Assembly (NCBI GenBank): GCA_019058365.1
Contig: JAHPZE010000009.1
Location: 1-64,000 of the forward strand
DNA from: Promethearchaeota archaeon
Lineage (GTDB): Archaea; Asgardarchaeota; Lokiarchaeia; Sigyniarchaeales; SOKP01
Direction of reading: 5' to 3'
DNA length: 64,000 nucleotides
The translations under genes were made by a program, and so were the position numbers. Every line of letters begins with the position of its first letter. Position 1 is the first letter of the stretch. Below are positions 9,188 to 18,008 of the stretch, one piece after another. The notes beneath the pieces are model-generated. The model searched no databases and was not told where the DNA came from. It saw only the letters and a program-made list of their open reading frames with translations.

Positions 9188-10210
9188 TTAAAATACCTCC
9201 CACTTTCCACATCTGCTGCCCCAACGAGCAATTACTTTATTTTCATCTTGAGGCATTTTAACTTGGACGATTTCGCAATTGTTAGGGCAATCCCCGCAGT
9301 GGAATGTTGATGTTTTGAATTCTATATCCCCTACATCAAGACCTCTGAATAAAGTCTCTGTAGGGTTATCTAAATAAAAATCTCTAACAAGGATTGCCAT
9401 ACCTAATGCTCCCATTAAAACATTATATTTCGGTACGATTACTTCACAACCCAAGTGTCTTTCAAAAGCTTGAATAATACCTTTATTATAGGATACTCCT
9501 CCTTGGAAAACTATTGGTTCGTTTAATTCCTTTCCCTTAGATAAATTATTCATATAATTTCTAACTAATGAATCACATAAGCCAGCTATAATGTCCTCTT
9601 TAGAATACCCTGCATTTTGTTTATGGATCATATCAGACTCAGCAAATACCGTACATCTTCCCGCGATGCTCACGGGATTTTTAGATTTCACAGCATAATC
9701 TCCAAACTGTTCAATCGGAATACCCAATCTAGATGCCTGATGATCAAGAAAAGAGCCAGTACCAGCAGCACATACTGAATTCATCGCAAAATCTACAATT
9801 ATACCATCACGCAAAATGATGATTTTAGAATCTTGTCCACCAATTTCTAAGATAGTACTTACATCAGGATACAAAGATTGAGTTGCGACTGCGTGTGCAA
9901 TAATTTCTGTTTTCGCAAGATCTCCCCCTACAATAGCTTTCGTTAAATATCTTGCTGAGCCAGTAGTTCCGCAACAACGTATTGCGTATTCTTGTAGTTC
10001 TTCACTTTGTTCGACTTTTTCTCTTAAATCTTCCATACCTGCCTTAGCAGAGTCGATAGGAGACCCTCTATTACGTAAGAATACACTTGTGAGGACATTA
10101 CCATCAAGATCCATTAAAACAAATTTACACGTAACACTTCCTATATCAATTCCAAGAAAAGCATCAAGTTTTCCGTCTTCTTTAGCTACGTCATCTGAAA
10201 CTTGTACCAT
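9188..10210 (-). CDS. BadF/BadG-type ATPase, activase of a 2-hydroxyacyl-CoA dehydratase-like system
   Basis: A 340-residue COG1924-type protein. ASKHA phosphate loops are GIDIGSVTCKF (near 20) and LEIGGQDSK. The bridging [4Fe-4S] ligands are Cys in NSVCAAGTGSF and Cys in AGRCTVFAESD. A C-terminal CGDCPNNC segment could bind another cluster. Homologues hydrolyse ATP to push one low-potential electron into a dehydratase or double-cubane reductase. It lies 13 bp after the partner gene (10224-11414), so the pair is co-transcribed. Confidence 0.9.
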   Translation of the reverse strand: MVQVSDDVAKEDGKLDAFLGIDIGSVTCKFVLMDLDGNVLTSVFLRNRGSPIDSAKAGMEDLREKVEQSEELQEYAIRCCGTTGSARYLTKAIVGGDLAKTEIIAHAVATQSLYPDVSTILEIGGQDSKIIILRDGIIVDFAMNSVCAAGTGSFLDHQASRLGIPIEQFGDYAVKSKNPVSIAGRCTVFAESDMIHKQNAGYSKEDIIAGLCDSLVRNYMNNLSKGKELNEPIVFQGGVSYNKGIIQAFERHLGCEVIVPKYNVLMGALGMAILVRDFYLDNPTETLFRGLDVGDIEFKTSTFHCGDCPNNCEIVQVKMPQDENKVIARWGSRCGKWEVF

Positions 10211-10223
10211 AATTACACCTTTA

Positions 10224-11414
10224 TTATGTCTGAATTAATTGAATACACTCCTGAAAAAATTGTGATCCATTTGATCTATAAAAATTCATCTTATTATCTT
10301 CAAGTGAGATCTTTTCAAGCCCTAATTTATGCTTACGTCTTGATTCCATTAGATCTACAAATGCTTCTAATCTCGTCCTCATTCCCTCAGTACCAGAATG
10401 CTCATCAAAAGAGAAATATATAATCGGAAGATCATATAATTGCTTAAGTTTATTTGTAATAATAGTCCGCGCAGTTACTTCGGGCATACAAGTGAACGGG
10501 TAACAATGAACAGCCCCATCAAAACCACTTTTTGCACGATCTATGTATTCTCCTAGTACCCACTGGCATTCACCTCCAATATCCATAGGAACATAAGGTC
10601 TTGAAAGATGTTCTAACCATCTTCGATGAAAATTCAAATGGAATTTATGTGAAATCCAATCCCATAAACTTAAATTTTGATGGATCTCTACACCCATTTC
10701 TCCAAGCTTACGTCTAATATCTACATTAACATATGGTTCTAAGCTTATATGAATTTCACCAAATATAGCTACCCTTAAAGGAGTTCGAGTTTTGTCGATA
10801 TCAATTTTATTAAAATCTTCTTTAATTACTTTTTTGAAATTTCGTAGTTCTTTAAGAGTGTTAGCCTGATCAAGTTTATCTAAAACATTATTTAATACAT
10901 CAGTAGTATCTCCTTGATTTCGTTCATATGCTCGGAATAAACCTTCTGCAGTTTGAATATCTTGTAAAAGTTTTGCTTTCTTCAAGAAAAAAATCACTGC
11001 TTTTACGAATCTTGGATAAGCAAATAGACCACTTTTACCACTAATGTCTTGGAGAGTATTTACCCAATGAAATTCTAGTAAATCTGCTTGATCTAATGGA
11101 ATTATTCTCACATGTTTATAACCCATATCATGCAAAATACGTTCTTGTACCGCGTGATAAAAACCAAAACGACAAGGTCCACAATCTATAGCCATTACTA
11201 AAGTATCAGCCCCTTTTTTAATAGCGTTCACAAAATCTCCTAATGTTGCTTTAAATGGGAAGCATACAAACTCTGGACTATATTTTACGCCGACTTTGAT
11301 GGCTTCTCTATTAGTTGGATCAGGTAGGATCACTTTTATGGATGGATCTAAAACTTCGAACAATGTTTTAAACGCTACCCAATTGGGGCCCATATTCGGG
11401 AAGGAAAGAATCAT
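10224..11414 (-). CDS. 2-hydroxyacyl-CoA dehydratase-related component (COG3580/COG3581 type)
   Basis: A 396-residue protein of the DUF2229 / acyl-CoA dehydratase-related group. Cysteines that can bind Fe-S are in SPEFVCFPF, DCGPCRFGF, GGECQW and YPFTCMPE. A C-terminal FSFDEHSGTEGMRTR motif is shared with the 23200-24258 protein. Relatives accept electrons from the neighbouring activase and hold a [4Fe-4S] or double-cubane [8Fe-9S] cluster. First gene of the operon running down to 8270. A perfect palindrome lies 39 bp upstream of its ATG. The substrate is unknown. Confidence 0.8.
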   Translation of the reverse strand: MILSFPNMGPNWVAFKTLFEVLDPSIKVILPDPTNREAIKVGVKYSPEFVCFPFKATLGDFVNAIKKGADTLVMAIDCGPCRFGFYHAVQERILHDMGYKHVRIIPLDQADLLEFHWVNTLQDISGKSGLFAYPRFVKAVIFFLKKAKLLQDIQTAEGLFRAYERNQGDTTDVLNNVLDKLDQANTLKELRNFKKVIKEDFNKIDIDKTRTPLRVAIFGEIHISLEPYVNVDIRRKLGEMGVEIHQNLSLWDWISHKFHLNFHRRWLEHLSRPYVPMDIGGECQWVLGEYIDRAKSGFDGAVHCYPFTCMPEVTARTIITNKLKQLYDLPIIYFSFDEHSGTEGMRTRLEAFVDLMESRRKHKLGLEKISLEDNKMNFYRSNGSQFFQECIQLIQT

Positions 11415-11751
11415 ATATAGTTGATCTCCTTAATCGTTTTTACTTTTGAACGATTGATTATAATCAATGATTATTAGTATTGACGTTTACTTAAATAAAT
11501 CTTTGTTTAAATAACAAAGCAAATAATAAAAATGTACCCATTATAAACAAATTATCAAAAGTATGAAATCTTTTATTAAAAATCTTTGTTTTGGTTAATA
11601 AATTTGAAGGGAACTGTTTTATTCTGTTTTACTTAATAAAGATTCAAGTAATAAATAATTGAAATTAAAAGATAAAAATATTAGGCTATTTTACTATTAG
11701 ATGATTACATAAGATTAGTTTTAAGTATTAATATTAATAGAAGGGAATCTA
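11415..11751. other. Intergenic region between activase operon and hicBA
   Basis: 337 bp without a credible gene. It must hold the two divergent promoters. The only structured element I see is the 16-bp palindrome at 11453-11468; the rest is A/T-rich tracts. Confidence 0.6.
11453..11468. promoter_or_regulatory. 16-bp perfect palindrome, candidate operator
   Basis: ATTGATTATAATCAAT is a perfect inverted repeat centred about 46 bp before the ATG of the dehydratase-like gene, a position where an archaeal repressor or activator could act near the TATA/BRE region. A related element (GTTGAT-CA-ATCAAC) occurs at 12678-12691. The site is inferred from symmetry only. Confidence 0.4.
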
Positions 11752-11979
11752 TTGAAAAAACAATTTAATATTGTCATAAAACAGGATGAGGACGGATACT
11801 ACATTGGTAGCGTCCCCGAATTGCCCGGTTGTCATACACAAGCAAAATCTTTAGATGAATTAAATAAAAGAATTGTTGAAGCGATAGAACTATATCTTGA
11901 AGTTGATAAAGATCGGATAAATAAGTCAATTAAATTCATTGGATTTCAAAAAGTTAGGGGTTCCTTTGAAGAAGCTTAA
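11752..11979 (+). CDS. hicB: HicB-family antitoxin
   Basis: A 75-residue HicB domain: KKQFNIVIKQDEDGYYIGSVPELPGCHTQA then SLDELNKRIVEAIELYLE, the classic degenerate RNase H-like fold that masks HicA. The short C-terminal tail (FQKVRGSFEEA) holds no clear DNA-binding domain. Start TTG 11752 with an AAGGGAA Shine-Dalgarno. The order is antitoxin before toxin, with a short overlap into hicA, so the pair is translationally coupled. Confidence 0.85.
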   Translation: MKKQFNIVIKQDEDGYYIGSVPELPGCHTQAKSLDELNKRIVEAIELYLEVDKDRINKSIKFIGFQKVRGSFEEA

Positions 11980-12130
11980 CCCTATCGCTTCAGACAAATT
12001 AATCAAAATTCTTAAAAAGCGTGGATTTAAAGAGATCAGACAAAAAGGTTCACATAAATTTTTTCGCGATTCAGAAGGGAAAACTACTATACTTCCTTAT
12101 CATAAGGAGAGAAATGATTCAGGATATTAA
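11966..12130 (+). CDS. hicA: HicA-family mRNA interferase toxin (short C-terminus)
   Basis: The HicA double-stranded-RNA-binding-like domain is visible: NPIASDKLIKILKKRGF then EIRQKGSHKFFRD, with the catalytic His in GSH, and TTILPYHK. TTG 11966 gives the best start (MKKLNPIAS); ATG 11939 in the same frame is possible. Usual HicA proteins continue with a helix after the PYHK strand. Here the frame ends after ERNDSGY, so the last helix is missing, and the 3' end overlaps the convergent membrane-protein gene. It may be a trimmed or inactivated toxin. Confidence 0.75.
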   Translation: MKKLNPIASDKLIKILKKRGFKEIRQKGSHKFFRDSEGKTTILPYHKERNDSGY

Positions 12131-12475
12131 GAGTTTAACAATTAGACTTCCCCCTACGATAACTACTATCATAATTAATAAAATTATAAATAATATCGCT
12201 ATGCTTTGTGCTTGCAATGCTGCGGAATATTTAGCAAGTGCTTCATAGTACATTTTCTCGCCTTCGATAATATCATCTCCTAATCCCCCTGTAACTTCCC
12301 AAAATGTAATTTTTTCTGCCCACTGTCTGTTCTCATTCATTATATCTTTTTGGTTATCTATAATTATCTGTTTATTATTGATTTCAAATAAACTTAAAAT
12401 GATTAATATACCTGCGGTAAGTATTATCAAAAAACTTAACCCCAGAATTAATGGTTTTTTTCTAATCTCTTTCAT
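12119..12475 (-). CDS. Two-TM membrane protein, unknown
   Basis: A 118-residue protein with one N-terminal helix (PLILGLSFLIILTAGILIILSLF, split around residues 8-28) and one C-terminal helix (residues about 92-115). The loop between them, of about 60 residues, probably faces outside and contains WEVTGGLGDDIIEGEK. No family is recognised. The gene is convergent with hicA and overlaps its last codons. Confidence 0.6.
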   Translation of the reverse strand: MKEIRKKPLILGLSFLIILTAGILIILSLFEINNKQIIIDNQKDIMNENRQWAEKITFWEVTGGLGDDIIEGEKMYYEALAKYSAALQAQSIAILFIILLIMIVVIVGGSLIVKLLIS

Positions 12476-12677
12476 GTTTTACACTAAAGCTAATAATATA
12501 TATACATCGAGTGCATATGGTTGTAATAATTATTTAAGAATTGTTTGTTATTAATTTTATTTATCTTCAAGTTTATCATTTAGAATGGATTTTAAAGGCT
12601 GTAAAATGATTTCAAAAAGAAAACTGAATAATTTTGTTGACAAATGTTTTTATACATATTGTTTTACTAAATATATT

Positions 12678-12691
12678 GTTGATCAATCAAC
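12678..12691. promoter_or_regulatory. 14-bp inverted repeat upstream of coiled-coil gene
   Basis: GTTGAT-CA-ATCAAC, a perfect inverted repeat ending 36 bp before the TTG start of the next gene. Its half-site resembles the palindrome at 11453-11468. A regulatory role is inferred. Confidence 0.3.
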
Positions 12692-12727
12692 ACTTAAATT
12701 AAAGAATTAAAGGAATGATGCTAAAGT

Positions 12728-13495
12728 TTGAGTTCTAAGTTAGAAAAAGAAAAAAAAAAAGGTAAAAAAGAAAAAAAGAAGAAGTTAATGGTTCAAGAAA
12801 TAAATGACGATACGGAAGTTCAGGAAATAACAAAAAAAAGTAATATTTTTTCTATGTTAAACAAGCTTGACGATATAGACAAGGCTAAGGGTCAATTGGA
12901 AGAGAATAAATTAAGAAAAGGTATAATCGAAAGTGAACAATTAGATAAAACAGAGAAAATAGAAGCTGAAAAGTTAGATTTTAATACAATCAGAAAAGAA
13001 ATAGAAAAATTAAATGAACTTAAAAATCGCTACTTTACTAAAGGAGAATATGATAAAGCCATTGAAATCTCTGAAAAAATAATTGTTATTGCATTCTCAA
13101 ATAAATTAAAGTCATTAGTAAATGAAGAGAATAAGTTTTTAAAGCTTATGCGAAATAAAAAAATTCAAGCAACTGCCAATACAGAAATTCTTGTAAAAGA
13201 TAAAGTGATAAATGCCATCAAGAAAGAACAAATAGAGAATCTTACTACTAAACAAGAAGAAGATCTAAAATTAGATTTAATAGAAGTTCAAGAAAACCAA
13301 AAATTAAAAGAAGAGAAATTAAAATTTAAAGAAGAAAAAGACAAATTTGAACATGAGAAACTAGAATTTGAAGAAGAAAAAGATAAATTTGAACAAGAGA
13401 AACTAAAATTTGAAGAGGAAAAAGAGGCTTTTAAATGGGAAAAACAAATGTTTGCAGAAGTAAAAAAATTTGAAAGAGACAAAGAGGCTCTTTAG
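12728..13495 (+). CDS. Coiled-coil protein with C-terminal heptad-like repeats
   Basis: A 255-residue, highly charged protein. It starts with a Lys-rich stretch (EKKKGKKEKKKK) and has a TPR-like helical hairpin near residues 93-125 (RYFTKGEYDKAIEISEKII). From about residue 190 it is a long helix of near-exact repeats of EEEKDKFEQEKLKF (period 14). This is a structural or scaffold protein; it has no enzyme motif. Start TTG 12728. Function unknown. Such proteins are frequent in Asgard genomes next to GTPase genes, but none is adjacent here. Confidence 0.7.
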   Translation: MSSKLEKEKKKGKKEKKKKLMVQEINDDTEVQEITKKSNIFSMLNKLDDIDKAKGQLEENKLRKGIIESEQLDKTEKIEAEKLDFNTIRKEIEKLNELKNRYFTKGEYDKAIEISEKIIVIAFSNKLKSLVNEENKFLKLMRNKKIQATANTEILVKDKVINAIKKEQIENLTTKQEEDLKLDLIEVQENQKLKEEKLKFKEEKDKFEHEKLEFEEEKDKFEQEKLKFEEEKEAFKWEKQMFAEVKKFERDKEAL

Positions 13496-13603
13496 CTTAT
13501 TTTTTTAAGGTATTAATATACTAAAGAAATATTATTTTATAAAAACAATGCCTAATTATTGTTTTTTAATATAGAATTATTAATGTCACAAGGATTAACA
13601 TTT

Positions 13604-14443
13604 ATGTCATCTAGAATGAAAATTATATTTGGAGATTGGCGTTTAGGCAGAATTCTCATGTTTATTTTTATAACAAGTTCAGTTTCATTTGGGTTGGGAG
13701 GTTCACTGATAAATATTCTACTAGCAGGCTTAGTGGGAGCAACTTTATCAGCGGGGGGATTTTTCTTTGATTATCTTGGAGATTATAATAATGATCGTGA
13801 ATCTGGCTACTTAAAAAATCCTATAGCTAAAGGTAAATTATCTCCAAGAGGAGGTCTTATAATTATTATCTCGTGTTTTACTATGAGTAGTGTAACGTGT
13901 ATAATAATAAATCCTTGGGCACTTATCCCGTTAGTATGTTTAATAGGGGTTATTGGTGGCTTGGTACAAGGATTATTTGATTCTGCTCTCTTGCGTGCCT
14001 TCAGTTTAGGAATTCTTCAAGGATTCTATGTTCTGATTGGTGCTCTTTTTGCCTATAAATTTGAATTAAGTGTGATACTTTTAGCATTATTTCTGTTTTT
14101 TGCTATGACTGGAGCAAGAGTACTTGGAGACACAAGAGATCTCCCTTATGATCAGAAAATTGATACGAATACAATTCCTAAAAAATATGGAATTCAATGG
14201 GGGGGATACTTTCTTTTAATAAATGAATTAATAGCTTATATTATTGGAATAGTAATTTACTTACTAGGTTTATTTGGTATTGGGTACCTGATTTGCATGA
14301 TTAGTATTATTGTTATTGGGGTTCCATTAAATTTATTGTTTATTATTCGACCATCACCAAAAATAGCACGAACTATAAATGTATTATCTTTAGCTATTTT
14401 AGGCTCATTATTTGTATTAGCAATGTTTATAGGAAAGTTATAA
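13604..14443 (+). CDS. UbiA-family prenyltransferase
   Basis: A polytopic membrane enzyme of the UbiA superfamily. The two Asp-rich, Mg2+-prenyl-diphosphate motifs are DYLGDYNNDRESG (near residue 70 of the longer form) and GDTRDLPYDQKIDT. The family includes geranylgeranylglyceryl-phosphate geranylgeranyltransferase (archaeal lipids) and quinone prenyltransferases, and I cannot say which acceptor is used. Start: ATG 13604 follows an AAGG element; ATG 13583 or TTG 13559 are alternatives. Confidence 0.8.
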   Translation: MSSRMKIIFGDWRLGRILMFIFITSSVSFGLGGSLINILLAGLVGATLSAGGFFFDYLGDYNNDRESGYLKNPIAKGKLSPRGGLIIIISCFTMSSVTCIIINPWALIPLVCLIGVIGGLVQGLFDSALLRAFSLGILQGFYVLIGALFAYKFELSVILLALFLFFAMTGARVLGDTRDLPYDQKIDTNTIPKKYGIQWGGYFLLINELIAYIIGIVIYLLGLFGIGYLICMISIIVIGVPLNLLFIIRPSPKIARTINVLSLAILGSLFVLAMFIGKL

Positions 14444-14514
14444 TTACCATGTTTTATACATTATTTAAATAGAAATAAAATAAGAAGAAAAATTCTTTTT
14501 ATGAATAACTCAAT

Positions 14515-15318
14515 TTATCCTTTATTTACATAATCCAGAAATGCTCTAACTACCATTTTAAATCTTGGATCGGGAACAACAGTTAGATGGTCTTTTCCTT
14601 GGATTTGGAAGTGACAAGCATTTGGTACCAATTGAGCTATTAATGTTTTATCTCCTGGAATAAAATCATCAGATCCTAAAACAGTTAAAATTGGTGTTTT
14701 TACTTTTTTAAAAGAAGTTTTTGATTGAGAAGGAGATCCTACCAAGTCAGGTGTTTCTTGAAAGGTTCCCGCCATGACTGCAGCTAAAGCATTTAGATCA
14801 TTACCACCAATTTCAGCAAATTGACGAAATCTACGAGCAATAGGATCTTTAATATGATCAATACTTTCTGCTTTAAATGCTTCTATTCTTAGAAGTGTAT
14901 TTTCCCTGTAAAGAGTTCTTTCTTTTTCATTTTGAGGTAAATATAATACAAAACCTCCTAATATAGCTGATATAAAAAGTTCTGGTTTTTGTAATAATAA
15001 CTGGGATGTAATTAATGCTCCCATAGAATACCCAAAGAAATTGGCTTTTCCAATTGATAAATTTTCCATCAGAATAATAACATCACTTATCATTTTGTCA
15101 TGTCCATAAAAAGAATCTTCATGTGGTTTATCACTTTTTCCATGACCACGGCAATCTAAAAGAATTAAACGATAGTTATCTTTTAATGTGCTTATCCATT
15201 TTGTGTGTTTCCAATTCTGTTCTATATTTGAAGCAAAACCATGAATCATTAATATAGGCGGACCTTCACCTACAGTTTCATAATATATATTAACTCCATC
15301 ATTATTGAAATAAGGCAT
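14515..15318 (-). CDS. Alpha/beta-fold hydrolase
   Basis: A 267-residue hydrolase. The oxyanion loop is MIHGFAS, the nucleophile elbow is GYSMG (Ser near residue 97), the acid is in LGSDDFIPG and the base His is in GKDHLTVV. The cap is short. A cytoplasmic esterase or lipase-like role is likely, substrate unknown. It follows the TIGR04076 gene by 32 bp on the same strand, probably as an operon. Confidence 0.85.
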   Translation of the reverse strand: MPYFNNDGVNIYYETVGEGPPILMIHGFASNIEQNWKHTKWISTLKDNYRLILLDCRGHGKSDKPHEDSFYGHDKMISDVIILMENLSIGKANFFGYSMGALITSQLLLQKPELFISAILGGFVLYLPQNEKERTLYRENTLLRIEAFKAESIDHIKDPIARRFRQFAEIGGNDLNALAAVMAGTFQETPDLVGSPSQSKTSFKKVKTPILTVLGSDDFIPGDKTLIAQLVPNACHFQIQGKDHLTVVPDPRFKMVVRAFLDYVNKG

Positions 15319-15350
15319 TTAGATATTTCACCTCTTAATCTAATTTAATA

Positions 15351-15626
15351 TTATTCTCTTACCCTTTTCAATTCAATTTTCACAGCATTAGTTCTATCTG
15401 GGCATTCAAGTTCCATTACATCAGGATCTTCGACCCATGTAGCAGGAAATTCTCCTCCAAATTGAAGCATCATAAGATTAGGAAATATATCATGGTAAAA
15501 AAATCCACACAATCCTCCTGAGTCATGGCAATCTAACTCTATTTCATCTCCTACTTTATGATTTTTATTACAAAATCCTTTTACTTCTTTTATAGTTCCA
15601 ATAATTTGAAATCCTACTCGTGGCAT
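15351..15626 (-). CDS. TIGR04076-family protein
   Basis: A 91-residue protein matching the TIGR04076 pattern: GTIKEVKGFC near the start, VGDEIELDC, GGLCGFFYHDIFPNL, LQFGGEFP and a final VMELECPD. Four conserved cysteines suggest metal or Fe-S binding. Function is unknown in the family. First gene of a small operon with the alpha/beta hydrolase. Confidence 0.8.
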   Translation of the reverse strand: MPRVGFQIIGTIKEVKGFCNKNHKVGDEIELDCHDSGGLCGFFYHDIFPNLMMLQFGGEFPATWVEDPDVMELECPDRTNAVKIELKRVRE

Positions 15627-15740
15627 ACTTATAACCTTTTCAAAATCTAATTTTAAATATTTGAAGGTTTTATTATATTTATTGTTATTTTACAATTAAT
15701 TTAAGTTAATTCGTATACTTTATCATTTAAAGCGATATCA

Positions 15741-17231
15741 ATGGTAAATTTAGCAGATCTAGAACAACCTCATGTTTTCTGGGAATATTTTTTACAAATA
15801 TTAGAAATTCCTAGGTGTAGTCGAAATGAAGAAAAAATAAGAAATTTTATTAAAAAAGAAGCAGAAAATTTTGGGTTTAATTCAAAAATCGATGACATAG
15901 GAAATATTGCTGTAAAGATTCCCGCTATTAATCAAAAACTAAATTGTGTTTTACAGTGCCATATGGATATGGTATGTGAGAAGAATGAGGATGTTATTCA
16001 TGACTTCTCAAAAGATCCTTTAAAACCTAAAATAATCGATATTGAAGGTGAAAAATGGATTACAGCAGAAGGAACTACTTTAGGTGCAGATAACGGTGTA
16101 GGAGTATGCTTTCTCTTAACTCTTATGAAAAAAATTCACAACAACGAGTTAAAGTTCGATACAATAGGTTTAGATTTATTGTTTACTGTTCGTGAAGAAT
16201 ATGATATGGGTGGGGCAAAAAATGTTGATCCGAATCTTGTTCACGGAAATTACCTAATCAATCTTGATTCTGGTCAAAAAGCGATTACAATCGGATGCAC
16301 AGGGGGCATTGGATTTCATACAAGAATAAAAAAAAAATCTATTTTAATAGATCGAGGAAAATTAAAACTCTCCCCCATAAAACTTTCCATTTCTGGATTA
16401 TGTGGTGGACATTCTGGAAGATGCAATGAAGGCCAAGCCCATGCAATTAGTATATTATCTCAAATCCTTTGGAAATTGAATAAAAAGTATAAAATCCATG
16501 TTAATTCTATAAATGGAGGAGGTGCTGCTAACGCAATACCTAGAGAAGCGAACTCAGCTTTTTTTATTAAAGAAGACCAGTTTGAAGAAATCAAATTATA
16601 TTTATTAGAGATTTTCAAAGAAATTAAAAAACTTTTTAACGGAATCGAAATGGATATTGATATTACGATCGACAAAATAAAAGACTTTACGAGTAATGAA
16701 ACTTTCTCAAAAGAAGTTCAAAATAAATTACTCGATCTTTTATATATCTTCCCTAATGGTCCGATTGCATTCCATCCTAAAATAAAAGACTTGATGTTTA
16801 CTTCAACAAATTTAGGTAAAATAAGGACAAAAGAAGATCACATTAAAATTAGATGGCTCCATCGAAGCTTAAGCAGCTATTATAATAATGATATTTATGA
16901 ACAAGTTTTAGAATTATTAAATCTTTCAGGTCTAGAGATGGAACATAAGTACCGTGGAAGTTATCCTCCTTGGGAACCAAATTTTAATTCTAAACTCCTG
17001 AAAATCGCTAAAGAAGCCTATAAAGATGTAAATAATGAAGATGCAGAAATGAGAATTATTCATGGTGGATTAGAAGCTACATTATTAATCGATAAAATCT
17101 CTGGAATTGAAGCAATAGCTTTCGGTGCCAATTCTAAAGGACTTCACTCTCCAGATGAGCGGTTAGAAATTAAATCAGTAGAAACAACTTGGAATTTTCT
17201 CATACATCTACTTAAGAAAATGGATACATAA
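15741..17231 (+). CDS. pepD: Aminoacyl-histidine dipeptidase (PepD, M20 family)
   Basis: A 496-residue M20C metallopeptidase. Metal ligands: His and Asp in LQCHMDMVCE, Asp in GADNGVG, Glu-Glu in FTVREEYDMGG and Asp in NLDSGQ, with a C-terminal IIHGGLEATLL and GANSKGLHSPDE. It hydrolyses Xaa-His and other dipeptides with two zinc ions in the cytoplasm. Length matches bacterial PepD (about 485). It is followed after 13 bp by a phosphoesterase gene. In context it fits a peptide-degrading metabolism. Confidence 0.92.
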   Translation: MVNLADLEQPHVFWEYFLQILEIPRCSRNEEKIRNFIKKEAENFGFNSKIDDIGNIAVKIPAINQKLNCVLQCHMDMVCEKNEDVIHDFSKDPLKPKIIDIEGEKWITAEGTTLGADNGVGVCFLLTLMKKIHNNELKFDTIGLDLLFTVREEYDMGGAKNVDPNLVHGNYLINLDSGQKAITIGCTGGIGFHTRIKKKSILIDRGKLKLSPIKLSISGLCGGHSGRCNEGQAHAISILSQILWKLNKKYKIHVNSINGGGAANAIPREANSAFFIKEDQFEEIKLYLLEIFKEIKKLFNGIEMDIDITIDKIKDFTSNETFSKEVQNKLLDLLYIFPNGPIAFHPKIKDLMFTSTNLGKIRTKEDHIKIRWLHRSLSSYYNNDIYEQVLELLNLSGLEMEHKYRGSYPPWEPNFNSKLLKIAKEAYKDVNNEDAEMRIIHGGLEATLLIDKISGIEAIAFGANSKGLHSPDERLEIKSVETTWNFLIHLLKKMDT

Positions 17232-17244
17232 TAAGGAATGTATC

Positions 17245-17967
17245 ATGGAAGATATCTCTAAGATTGCTATTATATCAGATATTCATGCAAATAAATATGC
17301 TTTAAACAGATTTCTTCATTACATAGAAGAAAACTATCAAGCTGAAAAAATTTTGAACTTAGGAGATTTCGTTCACATTGGTCCGCACCCCAAGGAAGTA
17401 GCGCAAATTATTTTCAGCGATAACAGATTCGAAAATATTATTGGTAATAATGAAATGATTATTCTGGGAAGACATGAGGCTCCTCAGAGCGTAGAGTCCC
17501 ATAGTACTTGGACAATAAATCAACTTGGAAAAGATCTTATGGCAAAAATACAAAACACACCTACTTCTAAAACATTTATTATTAATGGGAAAAAAATTTT
17601 AATGCTCCATTCACATTTTTATGATATCCCAGGTCGATCAGTTCAAGATAATCTTTTAATCTACCAAGGAAAAACTCTGGAAGAATTTTTAAATGACTAT
17701 CCTAAAGATGTAGATATAGTTTTAGTAGGGCACTCTCACGAACAATTATATATTTCATGGGAAGGGAAGAAAATCATAAATCCTGGCTCGATTAGCATTA
17801 ATTGGGCACCAAAAGTCTCCTTTTGTTTAATGGACCTTGATTCAGAAAACATGAATATAGCATTTAAAAATATCCCGTATGATACTTCAAAATTAAAAGA
17901 AGATTATAATCAGCGAAATGTTCCGCACCGAGAATTTTTAATGAAATATTTTTATCCTTTTCTCTAA
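17245..17967 (+). CDS. Calcineurin-like metallophosphoesterase (YfcE/MJ0936 type)
   Basis: A 240-residue protein with all family motifs: ISDIHANKYAL, NLGDFVHIGPHP, IIGNNE, LMLHSHFY and VLVGHSHEQ. These supply the Asp, His and Asn ligands of a two-metal site. Small archaeal members act on phosphodiesters or nucleotides; the substrate is not known. ATG 17245 follows an AAGGAATG element 13 bp after pepD, so the two are probably co-transcribed. Confidence 0.88.
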   Translation: MEDISKIAIISDIHANKYALNRFLHYIEENYQAEKILNLGDFVHIGPHPKEVAQIIFSDNRFENIIGNNEMIILGRHEAPQSVESHSTWTINQLGKDLMAKIQNTPTSKTFIINGKKILMLHSHFYDIPGRSVQDNLLIYQGKTLEEFLNDYPKDVDIVLVGHSHEQLYISWEGKKIINPGSISINWAPKVSFCLMDLDSENMNIAFKNIPYDTSKLKEDYNQRNVPHREFLMKYFYPFL

Positions 17968-18008
17968 TAATGGAAAATCTTTTTTTTACTCTATTTCTCT
18001 AAATTAAT

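Noticed and set aside
9184..9231. Longer N-terminus for the small protein of the activase operon
   Set aside because: It would overlap the end of the activase gene, whereas ATG 9183 has a perfect Shine-Dalgarno.
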